A DNA stretch of 64,000 bases from Coptis chinensis (GCA_015680905.1 CM027384.1:71457501-71521500), one strand, 5' to 3'. Positions 21,691-33,650 are shown, counted from the first letter of the stretch. Notes: generated from the letters alone by a model not told the origin. Numbers and translations: made by a program.

Positions 21691-21990
21691 AGGATGGTAC
21701 CGGTTCTTTCGGGATGAAAACTGGAATTCTAGTGTTTTGGGCGTAGATAGTGCTCAGGTTTGGGCTGGAGAGAGCGCAAGTCGCGCTCATCATAGAATTT
21801 CTCTGATAGTGCTTAGGGCGCAGGTAGCACTCCTCTGGGGTGTAGGTGCGCTCGGGGAGCTATTACGCTGAAGTTCGAAGGAAAAAAAAAGGTAAAGTGG
21901 GAATGAAACGTGAGAGATGAATGTGAGATGTAGTTGGGGTTGTGAGTGTAGAATGAATGTAGTTTTTATAGGTTTTAAATTGCTAAAATG
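21691..21990 (-). promoter_or_regulatory. Promoter-like region and leader of ORF B (TE-2)
   Basis: Minus strand CCTATAAAAACTAC (about 21977-21964) is followed by a purine-poor leader (TTCATTCTACACTCACAACC) before ORF B. This parallels the TATAAATA plus CT-rich leader at 13200 in TE-1. Confidence 0.4.
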
Positions 21991-22260
21991 AATCGGGAAG
22001 TTGCCAAAAAGCTTTAAGGCTGCCGGAAATAAAAAATTTCCAAAACCGAAAACGGAAACAACTTATATTCTTGATTCTAAAACAACCTTAATATCTTTTA
22101 GGGTGAATTTAGAATAGAAACTGCCTAACTCATCGAGATTTCATCCTACCACAATATCTATTCATAGCGATGCCCATATTGGCAATATTCTCAACCCTCA
22201 CTCCAAAACAACTTCATAAAATAGATGATCATATAACGAATTATGCTAGATAAATAATAT

Positions 22261-22270
22261 CACCCCCAAA
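22261..22270 (-). promoter_or_regulatory. PPT-like G tract after ORF A (TE-2)
   Basis: Minus strand TTTGGGGGTG, preceded by CCCAAATTG; follows ORF A by about 170 bp. Confidence 0.35.
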
Positions 22271-22440
22271 CAATTTGGGAAGGTGGGATCAATAATAAAC
22301 ACAACGCATAATTCGAAAATAAACAACTTATATTAAAATTGAATTCAAACAACATAAAATAACCAAAATCAAATTTAATTACTGAACTAATATTTTTACA
22401 TCTGAACTAAATAAAAACAAATACAATAAAACAAATCAAC

Positions 22441-23575
22441 TCATAAGATTCCTAAACCACTCGCTGCTAGTAGTGGAATGCGCTCGAGAAGGAGATGGCT
22501 CTTGGGCTTCCGATGGGCCAAAGCCATCCGTCCTACGGCGATGACGCTCGTGCCTAACAGACTGCTCCTCAGAAGAACCCCCCTGGGGTGGAAAGCATGC
22601 CAGACATGTCGCTCACCGAACTCGGCACTCGAGCTTCCATCTCGACCTCGCCTGTTCCCCATCGCCATCCTCGCGTCCTGGCACGAAGTCTCAAAGTTAT
22701 GATGCTTGGTAGCCTACCGAGTCCGGAGGTCTTCATAAAATAGTATTTAGGGAACGATGCCACGATGAATCACAGTCACGCTGCTTCAGATCCGACGCGA
22801 CACCACTCCAAGGCATCGGCATCAAAACATGTCGTGTCGTCCTCATCCTCTGAGTCAGTCTCTTCAACTACCCTCTCTTTAGGCAACCTCCAAACTCGAT
22901 AGATACACTCCGTATAAATATGAGGATTGCGGTGCTCTTTTAGGCAGATCCTATCAGATGTCGGAGTCGCTCTCAAGGTCATCATGATCTTCGTTATCAA
23001 AACAGGAAGAGGTGCAATACTCTTCCCAACTCCCCTAATCATGCTCCTCAAAAACTCCAAAATATAGAACTCATACTTCTGCTACTGGAGTATCCATAGC
23101 ACGTGAAGGCAGTTCAGACTGATGTCGCTGACTTTCTCCTTCCCTATGACATTCCTACCAATCCATCGAGCTCTGACCGGTGGTTGGTTCTCGAGAGACG
23201 ATCGGCGAAACACAATGCGAGCTCGCATTGTAGTTCCTTCCTAAAACGATTCGCGTTCATCAAAGGTTCCACCGCGATAGAACTGGGAATCTGTAATGTG
23301 GCATCGAGATGGTGTCAGGCGGAATGCCTAGAATCTCAACCAACAACCCAACCGGTAATCGCTTGCTCTCCTCCTCCAACCACCTTAACAAAAATTCGAT
23401 TCCCATCCAACTCCCTCGTCCTATAAAACTCTCGGACCAAATCCTCGTGGTAAAAATCGTCTGTCTAGTACCACAACCCACTCCAGTCTCTCCTAACCAT
23501 CTCGTCACCGTAAAACGGCGCGAATTGGTCGGCAGTAAATTCGTACTCCGGCAATATCCGACGTCATTGAGCCAT
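22441..23575 (-). pseudogene. Post-pol ORF A of TE-2 (plant transposon protein-like), broken
   Basis: Begins at ATGGCTCAATGA (23575; the third codon run is already damaged). Frames then carry EYEFTADQFAPFYGDEMVRR, a segment FYHEDLVREFYRTRELDGNR with IFVKVVGGGEQ, then GIPPDT and the continuation MEFLRSMIRGVGKSIAPLPV with LITKIMMTLRA (about 23060-22960), and an acidic patch (EETDSEDEDD). It matches TE-1 ORF A in order and in the PL.VL.T..M motif. Three or more frameshifts. Same family as ORF B, so TE-2 carries two related genes after pol. Confidence 0.5.
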
Positions 23576-24605
23576 TGGAGTTTTGATAAGTTTTGTGGGT
23601 TTGAATAAGGTAGGGAGACTTGTTTTGAAACACCCTAACTAAAAATAATGGCAAGAGGCGCGGTGGTGGTGGTGGCAGTTTGAAATTTTTGAATTTTCGG
23701 TGGTTTTTGGTTGTTTAAATTGGTGGAGGTGGTGGTGGGTGTAGTTAGGAGAAGATTTGGGGTGGATTTAATCTTTGGGCGTGGGTGTATTTGGGTTTTC
23801 TCTTATTTTTATTTTTATGTTAGGGTTGAAGCTTTGTTGTTTGTTAATGGTGGTTTGGAGAAGATGAAGAAGAAGAACGCGATGCGTTCTTGGGTTGTAC
23901 TGTGGGCTTGGGCCCAAGCTCAATTCGAAACCCAAAAAAAAAAAAAAAAATCGATTTTTAGCGCAACTTCAAACTAAAATTTCCGCTTCGTTACCGGTCC
24001 GATTTTTGCGAGTGAGATATGGAAATGATCAGGAGAGAATTTCCAATCTAATGATCCATAAAACACTCTATTTTAACCATGGGTGACATATAAGAAAATG
24101 GAAAATGCCTCAAAGTGCGTGCATGACATAAGTTATGCGAACGAATGAACTCTAATTTATTAGATAATGTCAACCCGAATCGAAATACAATTAAACGGCC
24201 TAAACAACACAACTGGAAAGTTGAACACTCAAGGACGGAAATGAACATCCCACCCCCAAAGAAATTTTAGACGCAGAGTTTATAAAATTTGTTTTTAAAA
24301 AGTGGGTCTTTTAAAGTCAGATTCCCGAGACTTCTTAACTTATTATGTTTGTGATTTTAACAATTTTTTTTTTCTTATTTATGAATAAACTTTAATACAA
24401 GAAAGCATTAAATGCATAATTCACACCATAGAGGAACATGACTCAAAAACCGAGAAAACATGCAAGAGTGGAAAACGTGAATTATGTTAAACGTGGACTT
24501 AGGATCCGGTACTTACAGCCACACACTCCATAGGGAGAGCCCGGTTACCTTAATGGTGCACTTACCAATATCTGGAAATGAAAGGAAGTACACCTATGAA
24601 AAAGG
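23576..24605 (-). other. TE-2 post-pol spacer and ORF A leader
   Basis: Holds a poly(A/T) run (about 23935-23950), a GGCCCA-type promoter-like patch (TTGGGCCCAAGCCC) and an ACC/CCA-rich leader (GGTGGTGGTGGC on plus, about 23660-23740). A PPT-like tract TTTGGGGGTGGG lies at 24260-24249 (minus), after pol. No TATA seen. Confidence 0.4.
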
Positions 24606-25990
24606 TCAATTCTCATAGACAGGGTCCTGTAAAAGGACTTCCTCTACATCAGGGGACAATAGCTCGTGAAAATGTTTGAACCGTTGGCCATTTACTTGGA
24701 AGGTACTGTTGTCCTTGGGATTTACCAAGGTGATTGCCCCATAAGGGGTGACTTCAGTAACCAGAAAAGGACCAGTCCAACAGGTTTTTAATTTCCCTGG
24801 AAAAATATGTAGACGGGAATTGTAAAATAAGACCTTTTGACCTACCACAAACTCTTTGCGCAAAATTTGCTTATCATGAACACGTTTCTTGTTAGCTTTA
24901 TAATCCTTTGCGAGGTCATAAGAATCACTACGGATTTCTTCAAGCTCATTCAATTGCAACTTGTGCTTGACACCCACCTCATCAAAATTGAAGTTAAGGC
25001 TTTTTATAGCCCACATAGCACGGTGCTCCAATTCAACGGGCAAATGACAAGGTTTTCCAAATACAAGTCTAAAGGGAGACATACCTATAGGAGTTTTGAA
25101 AGCAGTCCTATATGCCTATAAGGCATCAGATAGACGCTTTGACCAGTCTTTCCTATCAGGATTTACAGTTGTTTCTAAAAAAAATTTTATTTCCCTATTA
25201 GAAACTTCTACTTGTCCACTAGTTTGTGGATGATACGGAGTTGCTACTTTATGTGTAACTCCATATTTCTTCACTAGAGATGCAAAAACTATGTTGCAAA
25301 AATGTGTTCCACCATCACTAATGATGGCCTTGGGAATGCCAAATCGATAGAAAATATACTTTTTTACAAAAAACACAACTATCTTATGGTCATTGCTACG
25401 GCAAGCCATGGCCTCTATCCATTTAGACACGTAGTCCACGGCAACTAGAATATAGATGAAACCGTGGAAAACTAGAAAGGGACCCATGAAATCAATGCCC
25501 CATACGTCAAAAGTTTCTACCACCATGATTGGATTCAATGGCATCATATTACGCTTCGTGATTCGCCCAAGTTGCTGGCAACGAATGCACGCCTTGCAAT
25601 GCACTTGGGCATCTTTAAAAATAGTATGCCAGTAAAACCCACATTATAGAATTTTAGCGGCTGTTTTCATACCATTGAAATGGCCACCACACTCTTTGTC
25701 ATGGAAAAATGAGAGAACCTCATTATATTCCCACTGGGGAATACAACGAAGAATAATCTGATCTGTACAATACTTAAAAAGGTAAGGCTCATCCCAGTAG
25801 TATAGCTTAACTCTGGCCAAGAACTTCTTATGTTCATTTCTTGTCCAATCATAAGGAATAAGATCAGCCGCTAAATAATTCACGATGTCAGCATACCATG
25901 GTGTAGAAAAAATAGCATACAAATACTCACTAGGAAAATAGTCATGTATGGATTCAGAATCACTATCATCGTCGTTTGTCAATCTAGATA
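24606..25990 (-). pseudogene. TE-2 integrase, near-intact with three lesions
   Basis: From the N-terminal side: HHCC zinc-binding region (HDKECGGH, then [10 protein letters not shown]), core with [19 protein letters not shown] and QVEVSNRE (D,D,E triad), then [20 protein letters not shown] and the C-terminal [16 protein letters not shown] and [10 protein letters not shown], ending [14 protein letters not shown] and stop. A stop replaces Trp before AYRTAFK, and another precedes CGFYW. Integrates cDNA in relatives. As written it could not give a full-length product, but few changes separate it from an open frame. Confidence 0.85.
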
Positions 25991-25999
25991 AGTGGTTGG

Positions 26000-27400
26000 C
26001 AACTACGTTTTCGACCCCTTTTTTGTCATTTATTTCTAATGTGAACTCTTGCAGGAGGAGAATCCATCGGATTAATCACTGCTTAGCATCCTTCTTTGCG
26101 AGAAGGTACCTAAGGGCAGCATGGTCCGTATAAACTAGGGTCTTAGAACCAACCAAATAAGGACGAAACTTATCTAAAGCATAAACGACAGCTAAGAATT
26201 CTTTTTCAGTAGTTGTATAATTCCTTTGAGCATCGTTTAGAGTTTTACTAGCATAATAAATAACAGTGGATTTATTATCTAGTTTTTGTCCCAAGACAGC
26301 ACCAACTGCATAATCACTAGCATCACACATGAGTTCGAAAGTTTTAGACCAATCGGGAGGCTGTATAATGGGTGCAGAAGTTAAGGTGGCTTTTAAAGTT
26401 TCAAAAGCCTGTTTACAGTTAAAATTAAAATCAAAGATGGCATCCTTTAAAAGCAGATTAGTTAGCGACCTAGCTATTTTCGAAAAATCTTTGATAAAGC
26501 GCCTATAAAAACTTGCATGGCCTAGAAAGGCTTTAGTATCATGGACAGTCCGTGGTATAGGTAGAGTCACTACCTTATCTAGTTTGGCCTTGTCAACTTC
26601 TATGCCATCACTAGATACAATGTGACCTAGTACTATGCCCTTTTTTTTACCATGAAATGACATTTTTCCCAATTTAAAACTAGACTCTTCTCTTCACACT
26701 GTGTCAAAACCTTAGATAGGTTAGACAGGCAGTCAGTGAAAGAGTCTCCATAGATAGAAAAATCATCCTTGAATACTTCCATGAAACGCTCTACCATGTC
26801 ACTAAATATATAAAGCATACACCGCTGGAAGGTACCAGGAGCATTACAAAGGCCAAAAGGCATTCGTTTGTAGGCATATGTTCCAAAAGAACATGTAAAG
26901 GTAGTCTTTTCTTGGTCATCAATATCAATAATAATTTGGAAATAGCCAGAGTAGCCATCCAAAAAACAGTAAAAAGCATGACCAGCTAGACTTTCTAGCA
27001 TCTGATCTATAAAGGGTAAGGGAAAATGATCCTTTCGTGTCATGGCATTTAAACGTCTGTAATCAATACATATCCTCCATTTCATAGGACCATGTGTGGC
27101 AACATATTCACCCTTGGCATTACTTACCATGGTAATCCCTGATTTTTTTGGAACTACATGAATGGGACTGACCCATTCGCTATCAGAGATTGGGTATATG
27201 ATACCCGCATCAAGTAACCGTAAGACTTCTTCCCTAACCACTTCTTTCATGGCAGGGTTCAAGTGACGCTGAGGTTCACGAGAAGTCTTTGCGTTATCCT
27301 CCAAATGGATACAGTGAGTGTACACATTAGAATCAATTCCCTTAATGTCGGCTAGGGACCAACCAATCGCAGAATGATGTTCCCTAATCACCCTGATTAA
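26000..27400 (-). pseudogene. TE-2 reverse transcriptase-RNase H
   Basis: Two overlapping open stretches (27391-26633 and 26672-26076) joined by a small frameshift at a T8 run (26640-26647). RT blocks: WVSPIHVVPKKSG, WRICIDYRRLN, FCSFGTYAYKRMPFGLCNAP. The catalytic box reads VFKDDFSIYG, where relatives have FMDD: both aspartates are kept but Met is Lys. RNase H: LMCDASDYAVGAVLG, TTTEKEFLAVVYALDKF and YTDHAALRYL supply the Asp/Glu residues. The RT lead-in (ADIKGIDSNV) precedes. Confidence 0.85.
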
Positions 27401-27779
27401 ATGTGTCTCTTCCTCCTTAGATAACCGAGAAGATATAATTACGGATGGCTACCATCCGGATCAAGTTGAATATATTTTAACTCAGGAGGAAGAGGTTTAA
27501 GTACCGGGGTGGTTAGTATGTCGATAAAAGCTTCTAGAGGGTCCTCATCTTGAGTAATGAATACTTGCTTAGGCAGTAGGTCTTCAAACTCTGTATATAG
27601 AGCAACCGAAGGTTCTACGATTTATGTAGACTCGAAAATGGTGTTGATTTCTTCTATGTAGGAGTCATCGACAAAATCTGAACTTCCAAAAGAAAGGAAT
27701 TTATGCATATGGTTTTCTGGAAACGTGTTATTAAAGTAATCTTGAGCTAAGATCTCGATCATGCTAATCTCTCCATCTA

Positions 27780-28325
27780 TAGACGAATCTGTTAACTATT
27801 TCATCATTTTAAAAACATTTACCTTAACCGAAAGATGGCCAAAAGACAAGGACATTGAACCATTGTGGCAGTTTATAAGCGCGTTGGCAGTTGCCAAGAA
27901 TGGACGCCCTAAGATGATCGGAACAGAGTCATTAACGACTTCTATATCGAGGATAACAAAATCAGCAGGATAGTAGAAATCCTGGACCTTAACTAGCACG
28001 TTTTCAACCACACCCTTAGGATACTTAATAGACTTATCTGCTAATTGCAACGTCATTTGAGTAGGTTGCATTTCTTGTAAACCTATTTGTTTGTAAAAAT
28101 AATACGGGAGTAAGTTGACACTTGCCCCCAGGTCTAATAAAGCGGTGGTCGTGTGAGAATCTCTTAAGGTGCATTATCTGATGAAATGCGACCAGGGTCC
28201 TTGTACTTCACAATTCCATTATGTTCTGTTAAAGTTGGAAATTGTTCAGTTAGAAAGGCGTCTTTAGGAATATTTGTCCTATGCCTAGTAGTGCACAACT
28301 CCTTAAGAAACTTAGCATGGTGAGG
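27780..28325 (-). pseudogene. TE-2 aspartic protease
   Basis: TTALLDLGASVN active-site loop (about 28150-28110), then MQPTQMTLQLADKSIKYPKG, GVVENVLVKVQDFYYPADF, and the second conserved loop IILGRPFLATANALINC. A frameshift near 28180 separates it from the linker upstream (28841-28326). Confidence 0.75.
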
Positions 28326-30255
28326 TTATTTTTTTATTACTTCGAGAAAGGGTAGGTTAATCGTTAGATTCTTGAATACTTCCCTAATCTCGTCAAAGTT
28401 TGTATCTCTATTTAACATAGGTAATTTCTGGGGAAACGGTGGTTTCTCTCTATACTTAGCGTATGGTTCAATTGGATGTCTAACATTTGCTTTTTGTTTC
28501 TTAGGTTGTGGTTTAACTGGTACCTCTACAGGGGTAGGCTCTTCAGTTTTCATTTCGGTATCTAGTTCATTTTCTGGTGTAGGGACAACTGGTGGGGTAA
28601 CTATAGGCATAGTTACTTTGTTATCAACCACTCTTCCAGAACGGAGAGTGGTGATGACATTTAGCTTACCTACGTTTGCAGTTTCCGTACTAGTATTACC
28701 GTTTACCTCAAAGGCTGTGTTTGGTGTTTTAGGATTAGGTATCGCTTGTCCTGGAAACACACCTTTGGGTTGTACTTTCTCTTGAGCTAACTGCCGTAAG
28801 GAAAGTTGGATGGCTTGGAAAATCTGTTGTTGAGATTGCATAAAGGTATCGAAACGATCCGGTTGTTGAAGAGTGTTAGCTATAGGTTGTGTGATAGGAA
28901 CTATGTCACGTTGATTATTAATGGGTGGATTTTGGAAGTTAGTATTTATCGAAACGATACCTCTATTAACATTATAATAATTATTATTATAATTATTATA
29001 ATTATTATAATTACCCTGACCTTGTGCTTGACCTTGTCGTGGTTGCGTTTGGTTGTTATAATTATTATAATTACCCTGACCTTGTCCTTGTCGTGGTGTA
29101 GCTTGGTTATAATTGTTTGCTTGCCTAACATTTTGATTATTAAACCCTGGAGGTGTTACTTGTTGATTATTTATCCAACTGAAGTTGGGGTGTTGTCTCC
29201 AAAGGGCGTTAGGAATAGGATAACTATTAATTGAGCAAACGTTATCTTGTTGTAATGTTTGTTGTTCGTAAACGAAAGGACAATAGGAGTGGGGTGCTCT
29301 GGACTCAAACAGAAATTACATGGGTTGGAGTTGACATTCATGACGGGAATAGGCGTTTGTTGAACAGAAATAGCCTCTACCTTTTTAGTTAGAGATTCGA
29401 TTAAATTTTTAAGTTCTGGATCGGGTTTCATCTTAAACATACCAGCGGTTTTAGCTGTTGTAGAAGAACTAGCGGAACGGGACATATCGTCACTACCCCC
29501 CCAATTATTATTCTGCTTAGTCTGATCTTCTAAAAATTTATAAGCCTTTAAGGCTCCTTTACTTAAGAAACTACCCCCATTCATTATGTCAAGGACTTCT
29601 TTATGGTGGTGTAGAAGTCCTTTGAAAAAGGCACGAACTAACATGTCTTTTGCGAGGTTATGGTGTAGACACTCTATAAGTAGGTCGGTGGAACGATTCC
29701 AAGCCTCTGAAAATGATTCATGAGGATTCTGTCAAAAGAAATGAATCTTGAAAAGCATTTCATCGGTCTTGATGGTAGGTAAAAATGTTCCATAAACAAG
29801 TTGAACAAGTTTAGCCCATGAGTCCACGAATTAGGCAGGCGCGGTTAACCAAGACGCCCCTTTATCGGGCTAAGGTGAAGGAAATACCCTCAGTTTAATT
29901 TGTTCAGCACCAACCGTAGGATGGTGGAATGTAGTAAGGACTTGGTCAATCCTACGCATGTGCTGATAAGTTTTTCATGGTCTAACCCATGAAAAATGGG
30001 TAACAAATTAAATATATTTGGGGGAATTCAGAAATCCCCCACTGGGTCTGATAGAACGTTGCAAGATTTAGGGCTATCGCTCAAGGCTTTGTAAAAGTCC
30101 GAGAGAGGAGACTCTCTTCCTTCAGCCATAATCTCAGGTGTGGTGTGTGGTGTGCTAGCTAGAGGTGTAGTGAGTGGTATACTATAAAGGCGTGGTTGTT
30201 GACGTTGTCGGTTTATTTCGTTAGGTGTTTTTCTTCAGCCTGACCTTAATCTCAT
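28326..30255 (-). pseudogene. gag: TE-2 gag with disordered linker, several lesions
   Basis: Starts ATG 30255 (MRLRSG), with an in-frame TGA where TE-3 has CGA. Conserved phrases: ESPLSDFYKALSDSPKSC, IPPNIFNLLPIFHGLDHEK, then RAFFKGLLHHHKEVLDIMNG (about 29640) and KFLEDQT. The CCHC knuckle CNFCLSPEH is followed by a frameshift (about 29300). An Asn/Tyr-rich segment (about 29150-28950) is encoded by ATT/ATA-rich microsatellite-like DNA. The linker (28841-28326) is Pro/Thr/Val-rich, ending FKNLTINLPFLEVIKK before the protease. Confidence 0.8.
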
Positions 30256-30900
30256 GCAAGGCTAAGACCAATCTTAATGAAACACAACAACACTCCAAGC
30301 AATCTTGATATACTAGTATGAACCTCTAACAGAAGATGCGAGGTATGGAAGAAAAGAGTACCTGAAAGCCTCCTTGCTTCGCTTATGAATAGCGTCTTGT
30401 TTACGCGTGCTCAGTGTATATAACAAGTTAGAACACTAAAAAACTTGAAAGAAATGGAAGTTTGAAACAAACCTGTGGAAATTGGGCAGTTTTAGCAGGG
30501 GTGATGCTCGGGAATAGACCCTAGGCAGGGCGCAGGTCGCGCTTAGGCAAAAGTTGGGATTCCAGGCGTGTGGGCACAAGTGGTGCTCCAAGTTGGCCTT
30601 GGTAGGGTGCAGGTCGCACTCAGGAAAAAGTTGGAATTCGGGCATGTAAAGCGAGGGTGCTTCGTGTTTTTGCCTTAGCGAGCGTGGTGGCTTCGGCCAA
30701 AAGGTGGAGTTCCAGGCATTTGGGCGCAGGGTGCGCTCCACTTTGGCTTGCCCAGGGCGCAAGTCGCGCTCCAATTAATTTTTCGTGGAAACTTGCAGAG
30801 CTGAAATAGACAACCACAGTGAGAATCCAAACAAGGGGGTGGGTTATGGGACTTTGAAAAAACTATCAATTTTAAAGAAAACAATACTAAAGAGTACTAA
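30256..30900 (-). other. TE-2 untranslated leader
   Basis: Region between PBS and gag. Several GC-rich GCGCAAGTCGCGCTC-like repeats (about 30500-30775) appear, also in TE-3's leader (about 47030-47220). No gene; possible packaging region. Confidence 0.45.
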
Positions 30901-30916
30901 GATGGCAGCGACGCCA
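30901..30916 (-). promoter_or_regulatory. TE-2 primer-binding site
   Basis: Minus strand TGGCGTCGCTGCCATC, 2 bp inside the LTR end. One CpG-type change from TGGCGCC. Confidence 0.7.
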
Positions 30917-30918
30917 TT

Positions 30919-32410
30919 TGATAAAAATAAAAATGCTAGTTTTACTAATGAATATAGCGATGAAACTCTAAACGCAAGTAAAACTAAACTACACTCAATG
31001 CTCGATTATCAAAGATATCTACTCTCAAATCTATCAAAATAGAGTGGAGTAAAAAGTTCGTTCCACTCCTAGTTCTTTAGCATTCAAGTTTTCTACAATT
31101 GACGAGTCTATTCAAAGTCTATGAGAGATTTACGAGGGGAATTTTATACTCTGATGTGAATTCAAATAACAAGATACGAATAACGAAATGACAGGATGCT
31201 AAGGGTTTGAATCTAGGTAAAGAATTAAAGGGAATTGAATCCACCTTAACTCGACTTAATCAAATAACAAAGACTCGTCGTGATCCAAATTGCAATGCTT
31301 CGCATATCAAAATGGTAATTCTAATCCCTAATTATACATGGCATCTCTACCAATTAATAACTAGCATGTGAGGTCGTCCACCCATTCTCATGGCGAATCA
31401 ACGACCTTCTAGAGTGGAATAAACTTTCACGACGATTTCTAAGTTAACAAAGATCAAGCTTCATCAAGGCTTCCTCAACCCCTCTAATGGAGGTTTAGCC
31501 TTGATTCATCAATCTATCATTTCCCATTGAATTAACACTAGACATAATATAAAGATTTGAACTTTACTAATTTTAATTAAACAATACTTCAAATTTAATT
31601 AAGAACTAAGAATTGAATAACAACAAGAATTGAAATTAGATCTACAAATTTAAATGACAAAATCAAAATGAACAAGAATAAACTATTTTATTTATCTAAT
31701 CAATGAAGAACAATGATTCAAAGAATTAATCTAAAACAAGGAATGAAACTAATTAATTTAACTAATTAAATTCAAAAACTAGATCTACAAGCTATTTTAA
31801 TGGCTACTTTCTATTCTAGATTATCTAACTATCTCTAACTTAAGAGCTAAGTCTTCTTTTATGCAAAGGAGGAGATCAGATCCACAATTTCGTGCATGAG
31901 CTGAGGAGCCATGTTTTGGGCCGGAAAATCGAGCCCAAAGCCCAATTTCTTCAGTCCACAGAGCCCGTTTCAGCTGGCTTTTATTTCAGTAGATGTTTCG
32001 TCTACTTCTGCTCTTCTGATTAGGTCAAAGCTTGAACCATTAGAAATCGCATTCCGAGCCGGTCGTTTTGAAGTAAGGTAGGCCCAAATCCGAGGCCTGA
32101 GTCCAAAGATATGGTCTTCGGAAGTTCTGCTGACTTGTGCACTATTTCTGCCCGTGTTGACTTTTCAGCTTTTGATCAGTCTTTACAAAGGCTTTGTCTC
32201 CTTGAATCTTGGCCTTTATCACAAAACTTTTTAGCAACCAACCCTTGCTCCTTTAGCTCGTCAAAGTGGCACATGTCTGCACATAATTGACTTTACTGCC
32301 TGAAATACATAAAAACACGTAATCAGCATTAACTCTTATTTATTACTCGCATAATTGGTCTAAAAGTATGATTGTTAAAGGGTTAAAACTACAGTTTTGG
32401 ACTCTTATCA
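30919..32410 (-). repeat. TE-2 5' LTR (1,492 bp)
   Basis: Minus strand starts TGATAAGAGTCCAAAACTG at 32410 and ends TTTTTATCA at 30919. TATA-like GCATAAAAGAAG on the minus strand near 31862. Aligns with the truncated 3' LTR and with the TE-3 LTR 47372-48880. Confidence 0.85.
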
Positions 32411-33650
32411 TAAAGCAAGACCTTTTGACCTACCACAAACTCTTTGCGCAAGATTTGCTTATCATAAACACGGTTCATGTTAGCTTGATAATCCTTCGCG
32501 AGATCATAAGAATCGCTATGGATTTCTTCAAGCTCATTCAATTGCAACTTGCACTTGACACCCGCCTCATCAAAATTGAAGTTAAGGTTTTTTATAGCCC
32601 ATATAGCACGGTGCTCCAATTCAACGGGTAAATGACAAAGTTTCCCAAATACAAGTCTAAAGGGAGACATACCTATAGGAGTTTTGAAAGCAGTCCTATA
32701 CGCCCATAAGGCATCAGATAGGCGCCCGACCCGGTCTTTCCTATCGGATTTCTGAGTTGTTTTTAAGATCTTTTTGATTTCCCTATTAGAAACTTCTACT
32801 TGTCCGCTAGTTTGTGGATGATACGGAGTTGCTACCTTATGTGTAACTCCATACTTTTTCACGAGAGATGCAACAACTCTGTTGCAAAAATGTGTTCCAC
32901 CATCACTAATGATGGCTTTAGGAATGCCAAATCGACAGAAAATATACTCCTTAACAAAAAACACAACTGTCTTATGGTCATTGCTACGGCAAGCCATGGC
33001 CTCTATCCATTTAGACACGTAGTCCACGACAACTAGAATATAAATGAAACCGTGGGGAACATGAAAGGGACCCATGAAATCAATGCCCCATACGTCAAAA
33101 ATTTCTACCACCATGATTAGATTTAATGGCATCATATTACGCTTCGTGATTCGCCCAAGTTGTTGGCAACGAACACACGTCTTGCAATTTACTTGGGCAT
33201 CTTTAAAGAGAGTAGGCCAATAAAACCCACATTAAAGAATTTTAGCAGCTGTTTTCATACCACTAAAATGGCCACCACACTCTTTGTCATGGAAGAATGA
33301 GAGAACCTCATTATATTCCCACTGGGGAATACAACAACGAATAATCTCATCCGCGCAATACTTAAAAACGTAGGGCTCATCCCAGTAGTATAGCTTAACT
33401 CTGGCCAAGAACTTCTTACGTTCATTTCTTAACCAATCAGCAGGAATAGTATCACCCGCTAAATAATTTACAATGTCAGCATACCATGGTGCAGAAAAAA
33501 TAGCATACAGATGCTCATCAGGAAAAGAGTCCGGTATGGACTCAGAATCACTATCATCGTTATTTGTCAGTCTAGATAAGTGGTTAGCAACTACGTTTTC
33601 GACCCCTCTTTTGTCTTTTATTTCTAATGTGATCTCTTGCAGGAGAAGAA
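32411..33650 (-). pseudogene. TE-3 integrase, cut by TE-2 insertion
   Basis: The open part (33135-32389) holds [24 protein letters not shown] and [10 protein letters not shown], then [20 protein letters not shown] with the Trp that TE-2 has lost. It reads on to [12 protein letters not shown], where the last residues come from the TE-2 LTR; true TE-3 sequence ends at 32411. Upstream, HHCC-type segments (about 33300-33140) are in another frame with a stop before CGFYW. Confidence 0.85.

Larger units (their letters stand above)
17784..32410 (-). mobile_element. TE-2: Athila-like Ty3/gypsy element, 3' LTR truncated by TE-1
   Basis: On the minus strand: 5' LTR (32410-30919), PBS, gag, PR, RT-RNase H, INT, post-pol ORFs A and B, long 3' region, PPT, 3' LTR (18772-17784, cut). 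LTRs open TGATAAGAGCCCAAAACTG. The coding region has few lesions, several being C-to-T type stops. At its 5' end it lies inside the integrase gene of TE-3: TAAAG at 32411 follows the LTR, but the partner target copy is lost with the missing left flank. Internal length is 12.1 kb, long because of the 3' region. Confidence 0.85.

Noticed and set aside
28372-28785. Plus-strand 137-codon ORF (and its like at 35957-36334)
   Set aside because: Exact shadow of the Pro/Thr-rich gag-PR linker on the minus strand; recurs only because the linker is homologous in both elements.
28806-29234. Plus-strand ORF with long isoleucine run (and 45423-45770)
   Set aside because: Antisense of the Asn/Tyr-rich Gag tail encoded by ATT-rich repeats.
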